The notes: a model not told the origin generated them from the sequence alone. A DNA stretch of 64,000 nucleotides from Loxodes magnus (GCA_946699065.1 CAMPDV010001242.1:62001-126000), one strand, 5' to 3'; positions 50,461-61,596 are shown, counted from the stretch's first letter. Numbers and translations: made by a program.

Positions 50461-52734
50461 AATTTGATATAAAGCAAGTCTATTATTCTAACCCTAGTAA
50501 TCTTTTAAATCTTGAAAATATTTAGTAAAAAATAATTTAATAAGTTTCATTGTATTAACTTAAAAATAATTAAAAAGGCTTTTTATAGAATTTTTTAATT
50601 TTTAAAGAAATAAAAAATATTTAACTACATAATAATTAAAAAAAGTTAGAGAAATTGTTTTAGAAAAATTAGAAATTAAAAATATTAATTTTTTATTTTA
50701 ATTTTTAGGTGAAGAATCATAAATAAAATTAGAATTTTGTTTTCTCATTAAAATTAAAAAAATATATTATAAAATTTTTTAATTCCTTTTTTCATATCAT
50801 TTACGAAATAAAAAATGTATAAATAAGAATTTTAATAGTGTTAGTTTCTTATTAAAATTTGGTATCTTGACAAAATATTCACAATTTATAATTAAAGAGC
50901 TAAATGATTTTATATTAATTTTATTTAGTTATTTAATCTCTATAAGTTATAAAAGCATTTTTGATTTAAGAAATATAACTTAAACATATTTGTTATTTCT
51001 TAAAATAAATAAGAAATTTCTTATATATCTCTATTAAGATATAAAGTTACAAATAATTTAAGTATATATTTTATAATAATAATTTGTATTTAAAATTAAA
51101 TATTTAAAGTACAATGGAAAAATTACTAATTAATAAATAAGCCATTCTTTAATTTATTTTAGCTTGCCTCATATAAATATAATTGTTAATATATAGTTCC
51201 CAGTCATATCTATATACTATATTTATATTCTATTTATTTTTAGTTTCTTATATATTCTTTCAAAAATTATATTTAAAACAAGTATTAAAAAATTGAATGT
51301 ATGTTCAAATAAATATAAAAAAGAAGATATTTTTTATTCTTTTTCAATCAAAGATTGATTATAAAATAATATTTTATTGCAAACAACTCTAGTTATTTGA
51401 AAGCATTTTAATATTATTCTTTTATCAATAAATTTAAGTAAGAAGATTAATATTTATATAAATTATATTCAATAGCTTTATTAAAATATTGTGAATAAAT
51501 AGAATGAAATAATTAAAAACAATTAAGTAAAGTTTAAATAGAATTTAAATTAAATAATTAAAAATGTAAAAGTATTAAGTTAGAATAGTTATTATAATAA
51601 TAACAGATTTAGTTCTTTATTTTATATTCCTTTCTAAATCAACTAATATACTTTTCTTTTTTATATAAATCAAATAATTATAAAAGTTAAAGAAATTCTT
51701 ATATGAATATTAAAATATATATAAATAAAAGCTTTTAACAGCTATAAGAGAAGATTCTTCATTATATATACTTTATATTTTACCAAATATAATCTTTCAA
51801 TTTCTTGAGCTCAAACCCTATTTATTACTCATATTTAAAGAAAGGTATAAGGTTTGTCTGTTATATTTAAAAAATAACTAAAGTTTAAGCTTAACTAATA
51901 TTTTTGTGATATAACCTATAGTCTCAAATAATATTCTAATGTATATTAATTAAATGCTTGAAGATTATATTATTTTAATACTCCAACATTTAAAAAATCA
52001 GAAGTTGTATGATTGTTTTATTATCTTTGAAAGACTTATACAAAGAATATTTTAATTTACGATTTAATTTAATTTATAAAATATGAATGGTATTACTAAT
52101 CTAATTAATTATTTCATAGTAGTAAATTAAATTTGCATCATAATGCAAACTAATTTAGCTTAAGAAAGCAAAAGCTTTTAAATTTAATAATGAAATGGTA
52201 TTAAATCAAATTTTATTTATACTATTTAGCATTTTAAGATGATAATCATTGCATTTATTTGATTTCTTCTTTAAATCACACAAATTCCTTTTCTAAAATT
52301 TATATAAAATCTGTTTCATAAAATTTATTATAATGCATGGAATAAAATTTCCTGCATACTTACACCATAAAATATTAGTTTAGAGATGAAAATGAAATAA
52401 TTTATTTTTTAGATAATTAGATTTATATTATTAACTTTATAATTTATTTTACTAATTATTAAATCTCTTTAAAATGTTTTAAAATTTGTTAGATTGAATA
52501 TGTTCATTTGCCTTTTTTATAAGTATAATTAAAATTTTTGAATCAAGATTTACTAGAATATTTTTAAGAAATAATTAGATTTTAGTGCTAAAATAATAGT
52601 AATTCCTATTTCAATTAGATATTATTTAATTAGTTACTGAATTTTAACCTTTTATTTAATTAATATTTTCCAAAATGTATATTTTGCAGCTAAATTACTG
52701 AATATTTTAAATTCAATTGAAACAAAAAAATTTT
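50461..52734. other. Gene-poor A+T-rich region
   Basis: About 2.3 kb of A+T-rich DNA without RNA genes, tandem repeats or strand-biased coding sequence that I can support. Confidence 0.45.
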
Positions 52735-53208
52735 TCATACTAAATTTTCTAGTTGTTTGCACAAAATACTCACACAATCGACATAGTCTGAAACTACTTC
52801 TTTCTTTATTTCAACAGTCTTATGGCTAATTATGAATTTAGCTTCTCCCATTGTCTGATATTATTTATATTTATACTTTAACATTTTGTAAGAATAAGGC
52901 TTTAACTCTTTCTTTAGTTTGATCCAATATCTACGACTTGAATGATAATACTTCTATGATATTTTAACAAAAAGCATTGCTTAATTTCTATTCCATTCAT
53001 CGGCTAATAATGGTTTAAGTACATATAATAATCTTCGCTTTATTTGTTTTTCTGTCTTTATAATTTCTCCTTAGTGTATATTCTTATTGAGATGTCTAGC
53101 TATTTTAGTCCATCTATAATAGAAGTTGCGAAGTTTCATTTTGTCAATGACAAACTAATCTTCTTCATACGACCATTAATCTACAAGCTGTTTTAAGTTT
53201 TTAATATT
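52735..53208 (-). CDS. Myb/SANT-like DNA-binding protein
   Basis: Minus-strand frame ending in TGA 52735-52737 with no internal TGA. It opens with a Myb-type repeat: QWSYEEDQFVIDKMK, then RWTKIARHLNKN, then KTEKQIKRRL. That gives Trp-x3-Glu-Glu-Asp at the start of helix 1, Arg-Trp-x2-Ile-Ala in helix 2 and Arg/Lys-Thr-x2-Gln-x3-Arg in the recognition helix. A second, weaker repeat follows (LADEWNRNQAMLFVK, then RRYWIKLKKELKPY). Such repeats bind DNA or chromatin. About 60 further residues end the protein. No start codon is found in this segment. A splice-acceptor-like AAATTAG precedes 53208, and the phase fits the segment at 54069-54259, so this may be the last exon. Confidence 0.57.
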
Positions 53209-54068
53209 CTAATTTTAGATTATTTAAATAAAATAAAATAATTAATTTAAACTAAAGTTTTAAATTAAATAAAATTAAATTAAATAGTTATACTTTAAAT
53301 ATATAAGCATTTCAACTATTCTTATAAAGATAAAAACTAACTACCAAAATTTATCTATTTATAGTTTAAGCTAAAGTAATTAGATATTTCTCATAAACTT
53401 GGTTATCTTTATTAGTTATTTTATCTTAACTTTATATTAATTTAAGATACCAATCATTTAATACTCTTATAATATCACTAATTGAATAATCTTAATCAAC
53501 TTATTTTTAATTTTCTAATTAATATTCCTTCTATCATCCTAAAATAATAATTAATATTCTTTAATCTAATAAATTTTAAAGTTTTTATTTATGCATAAAT
53601 AATAAAAAGTAAATGTTTAAATAGAATATTAGCTTATATATTCACTAGTTATTACAAAAGTTTTTTATATCTTATTACAATTTTATATACCATTATCATT
53701 TAAATAAATGCATAAAGCATTAAATAAAAATAAAATTTAAACTTATGGGTGATTATTTCATAAATATACAATTTAAAAATCTTAATTTTACTTTTATTAT
53801 TTTTAGTTGAATAAGAATTTTAATAATTAACTTAAGTTTTTATATATTTGTTTAATTTATATTTATTGTTGCTAACTAATATTGGAATATTAATTTTTAA
53901 ATAACAAAGTGAAGTTATTTAAATTAATATAAATGTTAATGTTTAAAAAGTTAAATGTAATCGCTTAATAATTTTAAATAAATCTGATATTTATTCTTAT
54001 AAATATTGATTGTATAATAGATTAAATAATCCATATTTTTCCTAAGTTTAAAAGTAGTTTTTGCTTAC
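53209..54068 (-). other. A+T-rich segment between two in-phase coding blocks (possible long intron)
   Basis: On the minus strand this 860-bp segment starts GTAAGC directly after a coding block and ends AAATTAG directly before the Myb block. Removing it joins the two in phase. It is much more A+T-rich than its flanks. It would be a very long intron for a ciliate; simple intergenic DNA is the alternative. Confidence 0.35.
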
Positions 54069-54259
54069 CATTTTATCATAATTGTAATTCTCGTCTTTTT
54101 TTAATAATGATATTAGCCATCTAGCAGTTAAAGGCTGAAATCCGTTTTTTTAAACTATCTATTTTATTATATCCCTTAGTTTTTTTTATTTAATCAAAAG
54201 ATTTCTCTTTAGTTTGTTTATCCCCAAAATTTTAACTATTGCTATGCTAATTTAAGCTC
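54069..54259 (-). CDS. Coding block upstream of the Myb-like segment (possible exon)
   Basis: Minus-strand frame without TGA: ISIAIVKILGINKLKRNLLI, then KKLRDIIKQIVQKNGFQPLT, then RWLISLLKKDENYNYDKM, followed at once by the donor-like GTAAGC. Basic and helical, compatible with a DNA-binding or regulatory protein N terminus, but no family is recognised. No ATG start is identified. It is divergent from the 54340 gene. Confidence 0.4.
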
Positions 54260-54339
54260 TAAAAGATGTTTAAAAGATTTTAATATTAGAATTTTTTATA
54301 TTTTATGCTTTCTTAAATAAATTTTGATAGCACTTAAAA

Positions 54340-54918
54340 ATGGACAATTTAATAAGCAAGAATAAATAATTACAAAACTTATGTGACGAAAATGAAAAAA
54401 GAAAGCTTTCTAATTGCAAGAAAGCAAAAATAATAAATCTATCAAATAAAATAAATAAAGCAAATAATTTAGTTAAATAATTGATATTACAGTAAATTAA
54501 TAAAAATAAAATTAACGATAAATAATATAATATATTTAAGAAATTTACCTAATGCATATAGAAGAAATAAAAACTGAAAGAAATAAAAATTTAATTAAAT
54601 TATATTATTACTGATATTAGAACATATTTTCTGATAAAAATAAAAAACATTTCAATAATTTAGAAATAAATTTATTGGAAAAAGAAAGGATAAAATAATA
54701 TAATTAGAAATAAATTAGGGGATAATAATTAAAAAAAATCTGTAATAATAAGATATACCAACTAAGAATTGATTTATGAACTGAGAGAGTTATTTTTTTT
54801 GCAAAGAGGAGTTAATCGACAAGAAAGTTTGATAAGAGAATAAAAAGAGAAATATTAACAATAAATGAATTTAATTTAACTTCCAAGCTGCATTGGAGGC
54901 TGGCTGGTTAGGGATTGA
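54340..54918 (+). CDS. Lys/Asn/Gln-rich coiled-coil protein, 192 codons
   Basis: ATG 54340 (context TTAAAAATGG) to TGA 54916-54918, exactly 193 codons with no internal TGA and many TAA/TAG as Gln. A run this long without TGA is unlikely by chance at the TGA frequency seen here. The protein is basic and helical (NKQLQNLCDENEKRKLSN, ELIYELRELFFLQRG, ESLIREQKEKYQQQ), ending LPSCIGGWLVRD. The coding strand is purine-rich. The A-run start recalls the retroposon ORFs, but no M-D-I-E motif or knuckle is present. Function unknown. Confidence 0.5.
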
Positions 54919-55042
54919 AATACTCTTAAGAATACTAAATAAATTATTTAATATCTTTCTAAAAAAGGTTTTTTCTAAATTTAGTTATTAAATTATATTT
55001 TTTAAACCACCATAGTTGTTCGAAGGTGAACAAAAAGGTCAT

Positions 55043-55304
55043 CTTCATCAGAGGTTGGGGAAGTTAAGTACCCATAATCGACTTTATGTCTTCCTCTGCT
55101 TTGGTTTGGCCTCGAGACATAAGATTCTTAGACCTTCGACATTGGCTTGGCTTGGCTTGGCTTCGTTTATTTTTAATTCTGGAACGAAAAAGAAATAATA
55201 TTGCGAGCTTCATCAGAGGTGGGGAATTTAAGTACCCATAATTGACACATGTCGTCCTCTGCTTTGGTGATGCAATGAGACACAATCCTGCCATGTCCTT
55301 GGAC
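55043..55304 (+). repeat. Two copies of a structured G+C-rich motif, 166 bp apart
   Basis: Copies at about 55043-55133 and 55209-55304 share CTTCATCAGAGG, GGGGAA, TTAAGTACCCATAAT, GAC...GTC and CCTCTGCTTTGG. Each can fold as an outer stem CAGAGG/CCTCTG enclosing a GGG/CCC and a GAC/GTC stem. The outer stem is invariant while loops vary. A GGCTT pentamer run lies between them (55143-55162). Both strands have short open frames over it, which I regard as incidental. Confidence 0.6.
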
Positions 55305-55326
55305 CTCCAGCAAGTATTAAAGATTA

Positions 55327-55455
55327 CGAGTATTCTAAAATTATATCAGTATTGAACATTTTTATCAGTACTGAATAATTATACCAGTATTGAACAAGGT
55401 TTATCAGTATCTTATAATTTTATCAGTAACAAACATTCTTGTCAGTATGAAACAT
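55327..55455 (+). repeat. Degenerate minisatellite, TCAGTATTGAACA type
   Basis: About six degenerate repeats of roughly 20-24 bp with the core ATCAGTAxTGAACA: TCAGTATTGAACA, TCAGTACTGAATA, CCAGTATTGAACA, TCAGTATC, TCAGTAACAAACA, TCAGTATGAAACA. Confidence 0.7.
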
Positions 55456-55505
55456 TTTTTTAAAGAGCTGCGCACCAACGAGAGTGCTACGCGCTCTATA
55501 ATCAA
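55456..55505 (+). repeat. Terminal hairpin motif TGCTACGCG (copy 1)
   Basis: TTTTTTTAAAGAGCTGCGCAC is followed by a hairpin AGAGTGC-TAC-GCGCTCT and then TATAATCAAA. The same arrangement occurs at 59593-59645 with a different but still paired stem. Confidence 0.6.
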
Positions 55506-55705
55506 ATTTATTTATTTAAAAAAATATAAGAGTAAAATGTTGAAAATGACAAGATAACTTAGTGGAATGTATAATTTTACTGATTTTTATATACTTTTTT
55601 ATATTCACAAGAAAAATTATTTAGTAGGATATAAGAAAAAGTTTGTAATATCTCGAAAAATCACAAAAATAATTTATTCTCTACTATATATTATATTTTA
55701 AATAA

Positions 55706-55770
55706 GGAGGAGCAATCCTCCAACTGAGATTAACTTAATGCATAGTACAAGGAAGTACTTCAGAAGCGAA
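55706..55770 (+). repeat. Structured RNA-like repeat 5' end (copy 1)
   Basis: Hairpin GGAGG-AGCAAT-CCTCC (55706-55721), then CAACT and a second hairpin AGTAC-AAGGAA-GTACT (55744-55759), then GCGAAAAA. The same two hairpins at the same spacing occur at 59318, with base-pair-preserving changes. Confidence 0.65.
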
Positions 55771-55989
55771 AAACTGAGCAAAAGTTTCAATCCTATAGAT
55801 TTTGTTTTGTTTTAAAATCTTAATACTTGTCTATTTTTTAGACATATTATAAGTGATAATCTACTTTGAAGTTCATAATTCTTATATGATTATTTTTATC
55901 TGATATTTAATCTCGTTTTTAAATGGTTTGCTATTCTCATCTTTCAAACTCGACTCTTTTTTGAATTTTCTTATGATATTTGATTTTGA

Positions 55990-56845
55990 ATTTTATTTCA
56001 ATTTAATGATTATTATTATAAAAATGTCTACGGTATCTGACAGTTCACCACCTCAAAAAATTTTGAAGTTTGAGTCACGTTTCCAACGAGCCTCAGCACT
56101 CGAGATTCTTGTCTTATTTTACTTCCATCTTAAAACTTCTAGTTCTTATTACAAATCCACTTTCAGCCTGTAAACTGCTCCATTCTCTACACATCAATCT
56201 AATTTTTCCTTCTCTTTATTTGCTATTAAATTTGTTTTTGCTATATTTTTCCTTGACTTTTAAAACTATGCACAGTTATTCACAGATGATATTTACTTTT
56301 ACAATAATATCATGTTTTCTAAATCCTAATCTGTTTTTTTCTTTTATTTCTTGAGTTCTTTTCAATCTCCATTTTTTTTTCTGTTCTAGTTAAGTCTGTG
56401 TCTTCTGACTCTTTAAAATGTTTTAAATCTAAGAATTATAAGCTTGCATCATCTCCACTTGAGAGTTCGTTTAACTGAATTACTCTCGTTAGTAATTCTA
56501 AAGAGCTTCGATCTTCCTCTCTAGATTGGCCATTCTGAGGTCTAAGGATTCTTGAAATCTGTGCTGGATCTTTTCTGATTATCTTTTCTGATTATCCTTT
56601 CTGAGCTTCCTGCCTTCTTCCTGAAGGTTTAGTACTACTTTTATGAGCTATTCCGTACTCATCTGGCCAGAGAGATCGAACTCTGTAATTTCTTGATGGA
56701 AATAGGACTTCACTTATTTCCTAGAATTTTTCTTCCAATATTGGCATTAGTATATGTACAACTTTTTGAAGCTGTTTCTGCTCCTCCTATTGCCACTAAG
56801 TACCAGCCTACTATTTCTTAGAAGTAAAAATTCTTTTTAAATTTA
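55990..56845 (-). pseudogene. Decayed ORF1-type zinc-knuckle copy
   Basis: Minus-strand relic: coiled coil in one frame (LIKVVLNLQEEGRKLRKDNQ, then LDLRMANLERKIEALQNYQ), a frameshift at an A run, then K-K-M-E-I-E and a degenerate knuckle WYYCKSKYHLW. There TGA replaces the first Cys, and a second TGA stands where other copies have the TGG of HLW. A basic tail follows. No target-site duplication was identified. Confidence 0.55.
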
Positions 56846-57949
56846 GAATTTTTCATCCTTTCAATTTAATTAAATATATTTTATAGTTTTCTCTTCATAA
56901 ATTCTTAGCTTCATTAGTTTTTTCTCTCTAATTCTAGCTATCATTGTAATTTAATTTTTAATATCAATTTCTTAAACTTCTATATGCTAAGTTCGCTTAT
57001 ATTGTAAGCTCAATTTTCTAGAAAAGTGTTTTGTACTATTATAATATAGAAAATTTTGGCGTTAAGCATAAATATGATATTCAAATCATGCAATATTCAA
57101 ATAAAAAATTCTTAAGCATAAATCAAGTCTCTCATTCTAATTTTCCTGATAATTTTCTTATTCTTGATTAAAGAGATTTATTTTATTTTCTTCTTAGAAC
57201 TTGAAAATCTCCAATCTAACTTTCTTAGTTCCTTATAAAAAATTGATGCAAATTATTCTACTTTAGGAATTTGCTTTTATTGAAATTGCAATTTTTATAG
57301 TTTTAGTCATGCAATATTAGTCTTTTGAGATCTTTTCTAATAATAATATGATGAATATTAAATTCCTAAAAAATATCTGTATAATAAAAACAATAGAAAA
57401 TGTGATCGAACTCATCAAAATCCTAACCACTTAAGCAAAATGTATTTAATTAAATATTAATGTGCCGCTAGCTTTGTTCAAACTAAAAATCGTAGGAATA
57501 AACCCTTAGTTTATAGATAGATTATGTTTCCTGTATAAATTACTTATTAAATTTAGTTTAGTAATTTAAGGAAAACTTTTTAATTATTTTATATTTAATC
57601 GGTCATTCTATATGTGATTGACATGATTGCATTCTTCTGAAGACATTCTTAGAAAAATAGTCTGTCAATTTGGTCACGAATGCACTTATTAAATTAATTC
57701 AAGTTCTGGGCTCTTTAAATATCAAATTAGTATAATGCTTGTTTTCATTAATGATTAAAATAAAGTAACTTGTATTCATTGCATTTATTAAATAAGAAAG
57801 CTATATCAAATTGAGGATTATCCTAACTATATTTAACTACCTTTTAAAAGAACCGCATGAATCTTAGTGTTACTATATGTTTGAAAAGAAGTCAATTCAA
57901 ATCAATAAAGCATGACTCATTAAATGTAGATTTTGTAGATATGAAGTCT

Positions 57950-59050
57950 AATTTTGAAATGAGTCTTTTTGATTTTTTTCTCTAACAATTCTTTAATTCC
58001 TGAATTTATAGTTCAAGACGTTATATCACTTCTATATCCAGCTTTTGGTAAAATAAACATTTTAAAATTTTTAAAGCTAATTGGGACGCTATATCATATT
58101 TTGAAAGAACTGCAATGGCTTTAAAAATTGATTTTCTATACTCACAAATCTCTGCTGCACAATGAATTTTATAATTTTTTTAATTTTTTAATTTATTGCC
58201 TAGGTAAGTGATTTAATCTTTTTACACTATTGAAATACCGTTAATATTTAAGTCCACGTTATTATAATCTCCTTATTTCTTCGAAAATTCTATCGCTTCA
58301 CATTTAGCTACATTAATGTTAAGTTTAACTCTAGTAAAATCTGTTGCTGTAGTTTTGAGTAGTTTTTATGTTTTTTAAGAATCTAAAAATATTATTAAAT
58401 TATCTTCAAAACCTCTTGTAACAAAAGTTTTCGAACAAATCTTAAATCCATATTTTTTTAGTTTTCTTCTAAGAATCTTACAAAAATGTCATTTCGCAAG
58501 CAATTGTAGGATTATGACATCTTCCTTACAAAGCTCCGTTTCTAAATTTAAATATCTTGCAAAAGATCTCTAATAATAAAATTAGCAATAATGCTTTTAT
58601 AGAATTATTCTATTGCGAGAATTAAATCCAAAGGTAGTCTAAATCTTCTAAGATGATTAAAAAGTAATTTTCTGGAAATGCTATCAACATTTTCTCTACA
58701 CCTAATAGTGTGGCTCTTAGTTGTCTTTTCCGTGATAATCTTTGATGTAAGTCAATAATATATTAGATATTTCAAATTTATTAAGTGATCGAGAGTTTAC
58801 GAAGAAATTTAAACTAAGCTTAATGCAGATATTACACTCATATCTACAATTGCAAAAGTATTAAGCTATTAATTTTGCCGTACATTCTAACTAAGCAATT
58901 TAATAAAGTAATAGGACGCCAATTTCGTCAATTGCTTTTACTTTCCTTTTTGAAGATAGGAAGAATGTTTATTTTTTCATTGCATCTAGAACATTAAGAA
59001 TTCTTAGCACATTATTAGCAAAATTTGCAACTATTTGATATAATTCATGA
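57950..59050 (-). mobile_element. Decayed LINE reverse transcriptase
   Basis: Minus-strand relic of the same RT family as at 14.5 kb. Motifs in order: NILPIFKK, NWRPITLLNCLVRMYGKI (58894-58925 region), AQFKFLRKLSITQQIW (Trp by TGA 58772-58774, the same codon as in the 14.6-kb copy), a block equivalent to VEKMFDSISRKLL with a frameshift, then FEDNLIIFLDSQKTQK at 58399-58410 onward. FEDN stands where active enzymes have F/Y-A-D-D, so the second catalytic Asp is Asn. Then LNINVAKCEAIEF, VDLNINGISIVQKDQITYLG, and a CAAEIC region. Multiple frameshifts; inactive. Confidence 0.68.
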
Positions 59051-59317
59051 TCTCCTAATTAAAAAATTCAGCTTTTAGTACATCGCTACCTTTAGCTTTA
59101 TTGCTTGCTAGTTTAGTTACGATATCCTTAATATCTATCCCAGTAAAAAGAGGATAAAAGATTTAATTTTATAGATTCCATTTATTTTTATGTTTGATAA
59201 GTTAAAATATGTTAATTTAAGTTTTAAAGCTTATCAAAGACATTAGTTCCTCAATTTTAAATAAATTGCTATTACTAGTTAAGAATAAACTTAATTTTAT
59301 TCATTTTAATTTAAATA

Positions 59318-59645
59318 GGGGGAGCAATCCTCCAACTATGAGCGAAGAAAAATTTTGGTACCAGGAAGTACCTGTTATGCGAAAAAGCGAAAAGCAAGAA
59401 TCTTGGCAGGAATCAAGAGAGAACTCAAACCTTGAGATTTAAATTAATAGCAAGTTGAAAGAAGCTCAGATTCTAAGGTTTCTTAGGCATATATTACGTC
59501 CATAACCCTATAGAGTTAAAGCTGATATAAGGAAATGCTAGCACATAGGTAAGTTTCCGAAAGACTTTCATAATAACTAATAAAACATTTTTTAAAGAAC
59601 TACTCGCCAGTGTGATGCTACGCGATCTATGATCAAAATTTTTTA
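59318..59645 (+). repeat. Structured RNA-like repeat (copy 2, full length about 330 bp)
   Basis: Begins with hairpin GGGGG-AGCAAT-CCTCC (59318-59333) and hairpin GGTAC-CAGGAA-GTACC (59357-59372), followed by GCGAAAAAGCGAAAAGC. It ends with TTTTTTAAAGAACTAC and hairpin GATGC-TAC-GC(G)ATC near 59621. Against the copies at 55.46 and 55.71 kb, paired bases change together (G-C to A-T in the second hairpin; GAG/CTC to GAT/ATC in the terminal one). The element lies just upstream (plus sense) of the retroposon cluster. Possible SINE or structured leader. Confidence 0.6.
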
Positions 59646-59933
59646 CTAATATTTTGGCTTATTAGATGGTTAGCTTACTTAAACATGATTTAAGTATTTC
59701 TGCTAAGATTTTTATATTTTACCTTTGCCTATTATTTTTTTTATTTCTAAAATCTGTGTAGATAACGTTTTTAAGATTATTTTTTAATCTAATAAAGCTT
59801 GATAACTTCTTAATTATGATATCCATATAAAAAGAGTATTTTATCTTTAAATATCGTCCTTTTTAGACAGAGCAAATAATCTGGCTTAATAACTTGGTAA
59901 TTAAATTTTAGAATTTAACTAATTAATACTATT

Positions 59934-61596
59934 TATAACATAACATAATTTATTAAAGTGAATACACTTTTATTTGGTTAATCACAAAATTAGAGTTTGT
60001 ATAAATTTTTTTTAATCAAAAATCTTCTTCAGAGTTAACTGTTATTATTTATTGCTTTTCTTTGCTTCCACTGAGACTTACCTTCATCAACTTTCCTACT
60101 TCAAATCCGTATTGTTTTTTGTTCCGTTCTCTTGCTTCCATTAGTATTTGAGATATTGCTTGAATGATTTATTGTTCTTTTATCCTATATAATTTTTCTT
60201 TTTTTGTGCTGTATATTCTTAAAAGTTTATTTCATGTCTTTCGTTCTTTGTTCTTCTGCTTTTTTTCCTAAAATTTCTAACAGTTTCTTACCTTTTCACC
60301 TTGCTTCTTGTAGTATTAGTACCTTATTATTGATCTTCTTTATGAATAAATTAATGCTTAATTTATTTCTTCTCTCTCTGTCTCTACATCCATGGGATCA
60401 TAGTTCATCTATTTTGCATTTCCTGTTTCTTTTCATAATTTATTCTTTGCAATTCTTCAGTCTGCTGGATTAATGAGTATATTTGCCGATCAGAAGATCT
60501 ACTTACGATATCTTATTTTAATCTATTTTTCCTGTTTCTGTTAATCAATTTGCTAAATGATAATGAAATTAAAATGTTCAACAGTGCCAATCTGGACACC
60601 GTTTAAAATAAGTTGTTTTATCAGCAACACTTCTCATCATTCTTGACTTTCTAATGAAATTATCTTCACTAAGGTCTTCTCAGTTTCTTTGATTTCTTGT
60701 TTTTATTATTTCAAAAGGTACTTCACATCATTTTCTTCTGTAAATATCTCCATGCTAGTTACAATAGAGCCTCTAGTATTTTTCTTATTCTTTACGCCAA
60801 AATTTTTTCTTGAAATTCTAAAATTTTTAGCAATTCTTGTACAAATGTCACTTACTCTTACAGTAGTAGCATTTCTTCCTTACTTATCTGATTGGTTTTC
60901 GATTTATAACCTCTTTTTATTCTATCTCCATCTAATTTGTCTAATTAGTTATGTTAGTGCTAATATTCTTTTGCTTAATAAACTCCAACTCTTGTTTTTA
61001 TACGATATTTCCAAGCCTTGCTGTTTCTTATCTATGTTCAGTATAAATGTACAATATGCTTGGAGTTCCCTTTCTTAGTTAATAATTCTATTCTCTAAGT
61101 TATCTTATCCAAGCGATAATAAGTTTTTTAGTTCTTAATTTTCCTACTTAAGCACTTTAATCTCTTCCTAGAGATTGGATATTTCAAATGCTAACTGTTA
61201 AATATTGATTTCATTTTTAATTATCTTTGATGGAAGTTCTTTTCCTGTTATTATATTAGATTCCTTTCTTTTTATTACTTTAGGAGGTGTTTATTATAGT
61301 TATTAAGTTCTTTATTAGTTTTGTAAGTGAGGAGAAGAAGACTCTTGATACTTTTTTTATGCCTGTTTTTTCTCTAGAGCTTTTTTCTCTTCTCTGCTCA
61401 AGAAAAAGCCGGGAACAAGATTTTAAGACTCCATTTTTTTTATCAATTTGCTAAATTAGAACACATATTTTGCTTGAAAATTCTTAGATTACCTGTTAGA
61501 GTTTAAGCTTTTCGTTTTGTAGATTTTATAGATCAATTTATAATTCTTTATGTATTCTATTAGTCTAGTTTGGAGATTGCTATTTTTTAAGGCCAT
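59934..61596 (-). mobile_element. Older retroposon copy, split by a younger one
   Basis: Minus-strand relative of the 36.4-kb element. From ATG 61596 (A-run ATGGCC) it matches the N-terminal region through CAAGCAAAATATGTG and TAATTTAGCAAATTGAT. It is then interrupted by the 60559-61441 insert and resumes at 60558 with AGCAAATTGATTAACAG and GATCGGCAAATATACTC. It ends near 59934 with the shared 3' tail TTTAATAAATTATGTTATG. It includes D-P-M-D-V-E, while the knuckle has decayed (RYQYYKKQ). Removing the insert restores co-linearity with 36376-37142. Confidence 0.78.
60544..61456 (-). mobile_element. ORF1-only retroposon nested in an older copy, 15-bp target-site duplication
   Basis: Direct repeat ATCAATTTGCTAAAT (plus strand) at 60544-60558 and 61442-61456 around an 883-bp insert. 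On the minus strand it starts with an A run and ATGG at 61434 and ends AACATTTTAATTTCATTATC, similar to the tails of the 47- and 49-kb elements. Its ORF (MESQNLVPGFFLSREEKK, coiled coil ISNLQEEIKVLKQENQELKN) has one frameshift. It then gives the complete knuckle CYYCKSKWHLYKNC with Trp from TGA 60848-60850, and a tail with RLYCNQHGDIYRRKW alignable to the 49-kb copy. No reverse transcriptase. Confidence 0.85.

Noticed and set aside
60204..61078. Plus-strand frames of 89 and 129 codons
   Set aside because: Hydrophobic shadows of the minus-strand coiled-coil ORFs in the nested retroposons.
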